Shown: piece by piece, positions 1 through 5,433 of the stretch
Layout: each line of letters begins with the position of its first letter
How positions within the stretch are numbered: position 1 is the stretch's first letter
Assembly (NCBI GenBank): GCA_937899245.1
Contig: CALDKB010000020.1
Coordinates: forward strand, 1 to 7,914
Reading direction: 5' to 3'
Origin: an uncultured Bacteroidales bacterium
GTDB lineage: Bacteria; Bacteroidota; Bacteroidia; Bacteroidales; ML635J-15
DNA length: 7,914 nucleotides
Program-made: the position numbers and the translations under genes
The notes under the pieces: model-generated
The model's input: the letters and a program-made list of their open reading frames with translations, nothing else
What the model was told of the DNA's origin: nothing
Databases searched by the model: none

Positions 1-447
1 CAGGACCCTCATGCTACCCCAAAACGTCATTTTTGAATTCCTACCGCTTAAAAGTGTAATATTCTGCTTCCTGAAAGTGCTGCTTTTTGGTCTGCCTCTG
101 CCAGTCTTTCTCTTAAATTTTCAAAAAAAAAAAATGCAGATTTTTCACAAACATGCTGATTATCAATAATATAACGTACAATTTATTTTTTAACGCATAG
201 ACATGCTCTCGTAAACTCCAAATAAACAAGCAGTTAGCATCTATATTATGCATATTGGTAAGATTCTTAAAGACTCAGATGCCTGCATTTTTCTATTCCA
301 TTTTCCTATTACTTGATTTTAATAATATCGCGTCAACAAGTTTTGCGACTTAGTAAAGGCAGAAAAATTATGTATACCTATATTATATAGCTACAATTTT
401 AGCCATCAATATGAGGTTATAATGTGGAATAGATCTCAAACAAGGAC
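1..447. other. Stretch without a supported gene
   Basis: AT-rich DNA beyond the terminator of the protease unit. No frame here has both a start codon and credible coding character. The only protein-like stretch is a minus-strand open frame at 48-182 (44 codons, no ATG), whose last part reads as a charged helix followed by SGSRILHF and a stop. It contains a run of 12 A on the + strand (123-134). It could be the decayed end of a gene, but I do not recognise the family. No tRNA, repeat array or clear promoter was seen. Confidence 0.5.
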
Positions 448-477
448 AAAAAAAAGAAGGACTGTTGCCCTTCTTTT
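448..477 (-). terminator. Rho-independent terminator after the C10 protease gene
   Basis: Read on the minus strand, this is a 9-bp perfect stem (AAAAGAAGG with CCTTCTTTT), extended by one G-T pair, around a 6-base loop (CAACAG), ending in a run of T. It lies about 20 bases past the protease stop codon, which is the expected place. No comparable hairpin lies between nadB and the protease, so this is the likely end of a nadB-protease transcript. Confidence 0.8.
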
Positions 478-498
478 CCTTACTATTATAATGTGATA

Positions 499-2673
499 CT
501 ATTCTGCAAACATAAACTTGCAAGTTTTTATCTGGGATCCACTTTGCAAAGTCACGAAATACATTCCACTATGTCTTTCCGATTTGAATAAATCAGAAAC
601 AGGAATTTCATGGTAGCCCGGTTCAAAATCAAAATCGGCGTCAGCCACAATTTGCCCCATAATATTAGTTATGGTTAACTTCGTACTAGATGCATCGGTA
701 AGCGTAAAAGCTATCTTAGAATCGTTATTAACTGGATTTGGAACCACATTGAGGTTAGAAAGGATATTTATATCCTCCACATTTTGGAGACTTGAGGAAG
801 TATATGACAGCAACCAGCCATCGCTCACCAAATCATTGATATTTGAGAAGAACTTTACACATACAGTAGATGCGTTAACGGTTATTGGTTCGGTTGGAAT
901 ATTAGTCGAGTTGTACTTAACCACAAGATTGCTATTGCTTGTTGAGTTCTTGTAAATACCAACATAATCGGCAGCATCGTTAGCCAAATTGAAATTCTGG
1001 AAAGATATTGTGATCTGAGTTGCGTCTGCAGGAGAAATCTTCCATTGACAATTTGCATTGTCATTATACTGGCAAGACTTGCTACCATCACCAAACGAAC
1101 CTGACGGTTCTGTCAAAGTAACAGCGCCATTAGGATTGCAATATACAGACTTGAAATCCACCTTCCATCCATCAGCGACATTTTGTCCATCAGTATGGAA
1201 CCTAATTGTCATAGCTCCTGCCGGTGACTTAATCTTTGATGACGGCAAATTGTCCATGTCGTATGTTGCAAGCAAATTTGTAGATGTTTCGTCCCCTGCA
1301 AATACATTTACGTAATCGCCCGAAGCCAAATCAAATTTTGTAAACTGCATTGTTATATAAGAGCCACATGTTGGATTAATCACGTATGTGCAATCCTTAT
1401 TATTTGTATAATTACCTGCGCGGCTACCATCGTCAAATGTACCTTCGGAACCACTGACAACAACATCGGTGCATGCTGTAAACTCTTGGTTCGGGTGAAT
1501 GTTAATTACAACCTCCTGTCCCTGATTGAAATTGTTTTCAGCTCCGCCTACAGTTGCAGTAGATATTAGATTGTCGAGAGTATAGAAGCCATTTCCTCCG
1601 TATGCTCCCCAGCCCCAATTCATGTGGAACTTGTATTCGGGACCGTTAATCTGATATCCATCGCAGTTCCATGCATGACCTGAATTCGAAGATGAACCTC
1701 CATACACCATTGGGTACTTTGAATCAATTTGGTTCTTTAGCAATGCATTCCAGTTTGGATCAGAATATGAATATTTAGACTTATATGCGACCTCCGATGA
1801 ATATTTGAAATAATTTTTCAATGCTTCTTTTACAAGATTTGTCTGAGAACCAGAGCCATCTGCACCCCAATACATCGAAACGCCGACTCCAACATGGTAG
1901 CAAATCTTGCTTACTTCGCTATTTACGCCAGACGGATCATCTGGCATTGAATACCAATCGTATGTCTGGTTTGCAAAGTTGATTGTGATATTCCCGTAAC
2001 CGCCATTTGCCCAACTGGAGTGAGTCTTTGAGCCTACCCCTGTTGCCGGCCAGTTCCAATACTTCATAACATGGCATGTTGCAGTTGCGACACATCCGAC
2101 ATAAACGTGACCGTGATCGCCATCCGAATCTGCCGGACAACCCTGATTGAAAGGATATCCCTGTTCCCAAACAATACCATCAAGAAGAATTGGAGATGTT
2201 ATCAAATCACGAGTTGCTCTCATTTCTGGACTATATGCCAACAAATCAGCCCATTCTGCCTGCATCTTGGCAGCGAACTCTGTTTCGTTCTTATCTGCAT
2301 AGTCGTTTGATTCGCTATAATAATCAAGGTATGCAGCCTGGCCCGGCGACATATTATTCATATTGAAAGCGCATTCGAACGAATACGCAAGCACTGGAGT
2401 TATCTGATTGTTTGAAGCGACAACAAGGTAGCCCTCATCGCCATTTACATCAAATACATATAAATTATATTTTGCTCCACAATCATTAGGATTTACGACA
2501 CAAGAAAGGTTGATGTCGCTCCAATCGGTGTTTCTAAAAGCATTTGCTGTCTGATGATAGAATGCCCTAGCAACCTGTTCTGCCTCCTTTAACGAAACAC
2601 GCTCTGCCCTTACAGGAAGGACGAACAATAAAATTGCAAAAAATACTGACAATTTTCTCATAGTTATCCGCAT
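499..2673 (-). CDS. Secreted C10-family cysteine protease (streptopain-like) with two CUB domains and T9SS sorting domain
   Basis: Predicted extracellular or surface protease of 724 residues. A signal peptide fills residues 1-23 (hydrophobic FFAILLFVLPVRA). A Spi-type inhibitory propeptide follows at about 25-130, with GYLVVASNNQITPVLAYS typical of this prodomain. The peptidase C10 domain spans about 160-395: catalytic Cys194 in GCVATAT, catalytic His333 in SGHAWNCDGY, and NWGWG at 352-356. Two CUB-like domains follow (about 401-510 and 512-626), each with a GxFxDGS start and a late DGW motif. The C-terminal domain (about 640-724; VVPNP, then a GMYFV motif) matches type IX secretion signals, so the protein probably leaves through T9SS and may be attached to the surface. 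The family includes SpeB and Prevotella interpain A, normally secreted as zymogens. Residues 200-201 are Cys-His where relatives usually have Ala-Gln. Met5 (2659-2661) fits an ordinary signal peptide as well as Met1 does, so the start is uncertain by four codons. Neither start has a Shine-Dalgarno. It follows nadB by 11 bases and probably shares its transcript. Confidence 0.93.
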   Translation of the reverse strand: MRITMRKLSVFFAILLFVLPVRAERVSLKEAEQVARAFYHQTANAFRNTDWSDINLSCVVNPNDCGAKYNLYVFDVNGDEGYLVVASNNQITPVLAYSFECAFNMNNMSPGQAAYLDYYSESNDYADKNETEFAAKMQAEWADLLAYSPEMRATRDLITSPILLDGIVWEQGYPFNQGCPADSDGDHGHVYVGCVATATCHVMKYWNWPATGVGSKTHSSWANGGYGNITINFANQTYDWYSMPDDPSGVNSEVSKICYHVGVGVSMYWGADGSGSQTNLVKEALKNYFKYSSEVAYKSKYSYSDPNWNALLKNQIDSKYPMVYGGSSSNSGHAWNCDGYQINGPEYKFHMNWGWGAYGGNGFYTLDNLISTATVGGAENNFNQGQEVVINIHPNQEFTACTDVVVSGSEGTFDDGSRAGNYTNNKDCTYVINPTCGSYITMQFTKFDLASGDYVNVFAGDETSTNLLATYDMDNLPSSKIKSPAGAMTIRFHTDGQNVADGWKVDFKSVYCNPNGAVTLTEPSGSFGDGSKSCQYNDNANCQWKISPADATQITISFQNFNLANDAADYVGIYKNSTSNSNLVVKYNSTNIPTEPITVNASTVCVKFFSNINDLVSDGWLLSYTSSSLQNVEDINILSNLNVVPNPVNNDSKIAFTLTDASSTKLTITNIMGQIVADADFDFEPGYHEIPVSDLFKSERHSGMYFVTLQSGSQIKTCKFMFAE

Positions 2674-2684
2674 TAAATTAATAA

Positions 2685-4247
2685 TTATTTTACTAAATCA
2701 GAATTATAATGCAAGCCAATAGACTCGCGTCTTGCCATTGCCTGACGAATAATCAGGTATCCGACATTTATTAGATTTCTCAATTCGCAAAGACTTACTG
2801 TAACTTTCGATGTCTTGAAAAGGTCTTCGGTTTCGCGATATAGGATTTCCAGTCGATCGAAAGCTCGCTTCAAGCGTAAATCTGTACGAACAATACCTAC
2901 ATAGTTGCTCATAATCTGCTGAACTTCCTTGCGTGAATGCGAAACAAGAATCAGCTCTTCGTTTGTAATTGTGCCTTCTTCGTTCCACAAAGGAATTTGA
3001 TTGAGTATAGACTCATCAGGCATCACAGCGTCCTTTGAGTCCTCGAAAGCACGATGGGCAAAGACGACAGCCTCAAGCAAAGAATTTGACGCCAACCTAT
3101 TTGCACCGTGCAGGCCAGTACAAGCGGCCTCGCCTACAGCATACAAGTTTTGAATAGAGGTACGGGCGTGTTCATCAGTCTTTATTCCGCCACACATATA
3201 ATGGGCTGCAGGAACAACAGGGATCAAATCATTCTTGATGTTCACCCCGAGTTCAAGGCATTTTGCGTAGATTGTCGGGAAATGGTCCATAAGGATTTCC
3301 TTGTCGATATGGCGTGCGTCGAGGAAGACATGCTCGTCGCCAGAAAGTTTCATCTCCGAGTCGATAGCCCTTGTTACGACGTCACGCGGAGCCAAAGAGC
3401 CTCGCTTATCGTATTTCACGCAAAAATCTTCTCCTTGACGGTTTCGCAAAATTGCTCCAGCTCCACGCATTGCTTCGGTGATTAAAAATGCCGGCTTCTC
3501 ATTAGGGTTGTACAATGTTGTAGGATGAAATTGAACGAACTCCATATTTTCGACAGCACCCTTAGCACGATAAACCATTGCGATTCCATCGCCTGTAATA
3601 TGAACAGGATTTGTCGTACTCAAATATGCATTTCCGCAACCGCCGGTGGCAATAAGAGTTTTCTTGGCGAAAAAATTGAAAACCTTCTTGTTATTCACAT
3701 CATAAACATAAGCGCCATAGCACTTTATGTCGGTGGTTGCCCTAGTAACTTCGACGCCAAGATGATGCTGAGTAATAAGTTCTATTGCAAAATGATCCTC
3801 GTAAATATCGATATTGGGATTATTTACGACCTCATGTACAAGAGCTCGCTGTATTTCAGCACCTGTCTTATCCTTAAAGTGAAGAATACGCTTTTCGGAA
3901 TGTCCACCCTCGCGATTCATATCATAATTTCCGGATGCGTCAGTATCGAAATTAGTTCCGATTTCAATCAAATCGTGTATTCTTTCCGGTGCTTCGCGCA
4001 CAACAATCTCAACAACTTTCTTGTTGTTGATGCCGCAACCGGCAATCATAGTATCTTCTATATGCTTCTCAAACGAATCGTAGCTATTCATTACAGAGGC
4101 AATGCCACCTTGTGCCTTAACCGTTGATGTGTCGTCAATTTTGTTTTTGCAAATTATTGCGACACGACCGTATTTACTTACTTTAGTTGCATAGAACAAT
4201 CCAGCTACGCCGCTGCCTATAACTAAAAAGTCAACTTGCTTTCTCAT
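2685..4247 (-). CDS. nadB: L-aspartate oxidase (quinolinate synthase subunit B)
   Basis: FAD-dependent cytoplasmic enzyme that oxidises L-aspartate to iminoaspartate, which NadA condenses with dihydroxyacetone phosphate to quinolinate for NAD synthesis. In anaerobes the family can use fumarate instead of oxygen as electron acceptor. At 520 residues it has the usual length. The FAD dinucleotide motif GSGVAG is at 11-16, with QGGIAS at 46-51. The substrate-site region shows HSEKRILH (116-123), His241 in FHPTT, Glu258 in TEAMRG, Arg288 in LAPRDVVTRAI (the catalytic arginine by position) and His349 in HYMCGG. GEAACTGLHGANRLASNS (372-389) is the family FAD-binding signature. Related flavoproteins (succinate dehydrogenase or fumarate reductase subunit A) are less likely: residues 420-520 show the short NadB-type helical tail, and no iron-sulfur or cytochrome partner gene is nearby. 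nadA and nadC are not in the window. The ATG at 4247 puts the FAD motif at the usual distance, and a Bacteroides-type -7 box lies 26 bases upstream. Confidence 0.95.
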   Translation of the reverse strand: MRKQVDFLVIGSGVAGLFYATKVSKYGRVAIICKNKIDDTSTVKAQGGIASVMNSYDSFEKHIEDTMIAGCGINNKKVVEIVVREAPERIHDLIEIGTNFDTDASGNYDMNREGGHSEKRILHFKDKTGAEIQRALVHEVVNNPNIDIYEDHFAIELITQHHLGVEVTRATTDIKCYGAYVYDVNNKKVFNFFAKKTLIATGGCGNAYLSTTNPVHITGDGIAMVYRAKGAVENMEFVQFHPTTLYNPNEKPAFLITEAMRGAGAILRNRQGEDFCVKYDKRGSLAPRDVVTRAIDSEMKLSGDEHVFLDARHIDKEILMDHFPTIYAKCLELGVNIKNDLIPVVPAAHYMCGGIKTDEHARTSIQNLYAVGEAACTGLHGANRLASNSLLEAVVFAHRAFEDSKDAVMPDESILNQIPLWNEEGTITNEELILVSHSRKEVQQIMSNYVGIVRTDLRLKRAFDRLEILYRETEDLFKTSKVTVSLCELRNLINVGYLIIRQAMARRESIGLHYNSDLVK

Positions 4248-4272
4248 TTACCTATTGGTTAAATTAAGATTA

Positions 4273-4280
4273 CAAAGATA
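4273..4280 (-). promoter_or_regulatory. Putative -7 box of the nadB promoter
   Basis: TATCTTTG on the minus strand is a perfect match to the Bacteroides sigma-ABfr -7 consensus TAnnTTTG. It lies about 25 bases before the nadB ATG, giving a short leader. I see no exact TTTG at the expected -33 spacing, so the call rests on the -7 box and its position. Confidence 0.5.
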
Positions 4281-4720
4281 ACTATTCCTAAAAAAGGTTG
4301 TGTTAAAAAACATTTCTTTTTACCACAAGCGAATACTCTTATATTACATGACATTTTTACTGCCTTTAGCTTCTAAAATAGAGAAAAGTTATCACTTTTA
4401 TCTATATATAAAACAAAAATCTGGTGGAAAATACTATAACGAACACCAGAAGATTGTGAGCGAGCATTGGCCTTAATGGACAATTTATTCCATGTATATA
4501 TGACACGGGCACATTTAGATGACAGAACATAAATTCTATTACCTATTTTCGGAGCACACCACGAGGACATTCAACAGCATAATTTGTTCCTGCTCAATTT
4601 CGTAGGGCATAAACATTTCGAACACAAATTGTTGACTGTCACTTATGCATTTGCAGCAATTTGAGTCACAAAAACATGGTGCTTGTTTTTTAGCAACAGA
4701 CAAAGACAATGTCACTACAA
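4281..4720. other. Stretch without a supported gene between nadB and tRNA-Gly
   Basis: About 440 bases with no convincing gene. Two minus-strand open frames were considered. One is a 65-codon ATG frame at 4373-4570 with no recognisable domain. The other ends at a stop near 4552 and contains a cysteine cluster (CFCDSNCCKC), but it has no ATG and its beginning runs through the tRNA terminator. Neither is called as a gene. No structured RNA or repeat was recognised. Confidence 0.45.
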
Positions 4721-4756
4721 TAAAAAACGCCCAATCTTTCGACTGAGCGTTTTTTT
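4721..4756 (-). terminator. Rho-independent terminator of tRNA-Gly
   Basis: Read on the minus strand, the arms ACGCTCAGTC and GATTGGGCGT pair over 10 bp (two G-T pairs) and are closed by a GAAA tetraloop. A flanking A run and a trailing T run lengthen the stem and supply the U tract. Read from the + strand the wobble pairs become mismatches, so the hairpin is directional. It begins a few bases past the tRNA 3' end. Confidence 0.85.
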
Positions 4757-4762
4757 GTTATC

Positions 4763-4837
4763 TGGAGCGGAAAACGGGGATCGAACCCGCGACCCTCAGC
4801 TTGGGAAGCTGATGTTCTACCACTGAACTACTTCCGC
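4763..4837 (-). tRNA. tRNA-Gly (anticodon CCC)
   Basis: Seventy-five bases including an encoded CCA end. The acceptor arm GCGGAAG pairs with TTTCCGC (one G-T). The D arm is GTTC/GAAC. The anticodon stem TCAGC/GCTGA encloses the loop TTCCCAA, which puts CCC at positions 34-36. The T arm GCGGG/CCCGT carries TTCGATC. The discriminator base is T, as in other bacterial glycine tRNAs, and the layout resembles E. coli glycine tRNA(CCC). It reads GGG codons. It stands alone, with a terminator directly after it and a -7 box 11 bases before it. An IS left end starts 25 bases upstream of the mature 5' end. Confidence 0.96.
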
Positions 4838-4848
4838 CTCTGCGGATG

Positions 4849-4856
4849 CAAAATTA
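4849..4856 (-). promoter_or_regulatory. Putative -7 box of the tRNA-Gly promoter
   Basis: TAATTTTG on the minus strand fits TAnnTTTG exactly and lies 11 bases before the mature tRNA 5' end. The expected -33 region, 19-21 bases further upstream, falls inside the insertion sequence that begins at 4863. The native -33 element therefore seems to have been replaced by IS sequence, which shows no TTTG there. Confidence 0.5.
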
Positions 4857-4862
4857 CAATAT

Positions 4863-5180
4863 TAAACCTGTTGGTTGAATTAATTTTTTAAAAAAATATA
4901 CATAAAAGTTGTACATGTCGCTGATTTTTAGTAATTTAATGGTGACAAAAAAAATTAAATACTATTCATTGTTATGCACAACTTCGTTGCAAAGTTAATA
5001 GAAATTCTAGAGATATGCAAGCAATTTGCAGAGAATCATGTTAATGAAAAGGGAAATGTTGTCCGTTGCGGTGTTGTACCTAAATTCTCAGACATTGAAG
5101 TAATCGCTCTTTCCATCACAGCAGAAGCATTTGGTATTGATAGTGATAATTATCTCTTTAACTGTTTGAACAATGAGTTT
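4863..5180 (+). mobile_element. Insertion-sequence fragment: left end plus 5' part of transposase gene
   Basis: The left boundary is set by comparison with a second copy at the end of the window. TAAACCTGTTGGTTGAATTAA is shared, and 55 of 58 bases match over 4863-4920 and 7857-7914, while the flanks diverge. A leader of about 110 bases precedes the transposase ATG at 4974. The element stops near 5174-5182, where the sequence becomes the 5' end of a TetR-type gene on the other strand, so the rest of the transposase and the right end are missing. The family is probably IS982-like or a related DDE group. That call rests on the N-terminal PKFSDIEVIALS motif and is tentative. Confidence 0.75.
4974..5180 (+). 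pseudogene. Truncated IS transposase (N-terminal 69 residues)
   Basis: The first 69 residues look like the helical N-terminal part of a DDE transposase: a start rich in hydrophobic helix, then VVPKFSDIEVIALSITAEA (about 34-52), GIDSDNYLFN and NNEF. PxxSDxEVIAL followed by a GIDS segment resembles IS982-type transposases, whose full proteins are around 300 residues. No catalytic DDE residue is present in what remains. The reading frame stays open to a TAA at 5295-5297, but its last 37 or so codons are only the antisense of a TetR gene start and are not transposase. The product cannot be a working transposase. The frame has not yet collected stops, which hints that the truncation is recent. Confidence 0.75.
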
Positions 5181-5293
5181 CCTAATGCCTTGCCTAATTC
5201 GCGTGCTGTAAGTGCATCGTGTCCATTTTTACGCACCAAATCCAACGCTTTTGCAACAATTTCTTCTTTTGTGAATAATGCTTTTCGTGGCAT
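5150..5293 (-). pseudogene. Truncated TetR/AcrR-family regulator (N-terminal remnant)
   Basis: The minus strand from an ATG at 5293 encodes MPRKALFTKEEIVAKALDLV, then an RKNGHDALTARELGKALG segment. This is the first two helices and the start of the recognition helix of a TetR-type DNA-binding domain. After about residue 39 the frame enters the reverse strand of the IS fragment, adds eight unrelated residues and stops at 5150-5152 (47 residues in all). TetR proteins are normally around 190-210 residues, so part of the recognition region and the whole ligand-binding domain are gone. Its promoter and a repeated operator-like sequence upstream are intact. It lies 140 bases after the receptor gene on the same strand. 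The frame is too short for standard gene callers and is easily hidden by the opposite-strand frame. Confidence 0.8.
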
Positions 5294-5320
5294 ATAATTT
5301 TGAATTACAGTAGTTTATAT

Positions 5321-5348
5321 TAAAACATTTGTTTTAAAACATCTGTTA
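5321..5348 (-). promoter_or_regulatory. Operator-like tandem inverted repeats before the tetR remnant
   Basis: Two 14-base units lie in tandem, TAAAACATTTGTTT and TAAAACATCTGTTA (12 of 14 identical). The first extends to a palindrome with TAAAACA and TGTTTTA arms around TT (5321-5336). The middle gives a perfect 12-base palindrome, TGTTTTAAAACA (5330-5341). Together they give alternating AAACA and TGTT half-sites. They begin directly downstream of a consensus -7 box and cover the predicted transcription start, a classic place for autorepression by a TetR-family protein. The link to this regulator is inferred from position. Confidence 0.55.
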
Positions 5349-5356
5349 CAAAATTA
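5349..5356 (-). promoter_or_regulatory. Putative -7 box of the tetR remnant
   Basis: TAATTTTG on the minus strand matches TAnnTTTG exactly and is identical to the box before tRNA-Gly. The remnant's ATG is about 55 bases downstream, with the operator-like repeats between. No clear TTTG was found at -33. Confidence 0.45.
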
Positions 5357-5433
5357 AGTATTACTTTGAAAGGAGGAGTTTGCGAGTCTTAAAAAAAGAT
5401 TAATGAAATATTACAAAAATGCTAGACGCTTGA

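Noticed and set aside
3525..4127. 200-codon + strand frame opposite nadB
   Set aside because: Fully antisense to a strongly conserved flavoprotein gene; the encoded sequence shows no domain and mirrors nadB codon structure.
4373..4570. 65-codon minus-strand ATG frame between nadB and the tRNA
   Set aside because: No recognisable motif, odd composition, no promoter or neighbour to support it.
4552..4760. Minus-strand frame with a hydrophobic start and a cysteine cluster (CFCDSNCCKC), ending near 4552
   Set aside because: It has no ATG (only GTG or TTG options), and its upstream part is the well-formed tRNA terminator hairpin. It probably arises by chance.
5181..5297. C-terminal part of the 107-codon + strand frame as genuine transposase sequence
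   Set aside because: Its reverse strand encodes a clear TetR N-terminus from an ATG, so the + strand reading is only its antisense.
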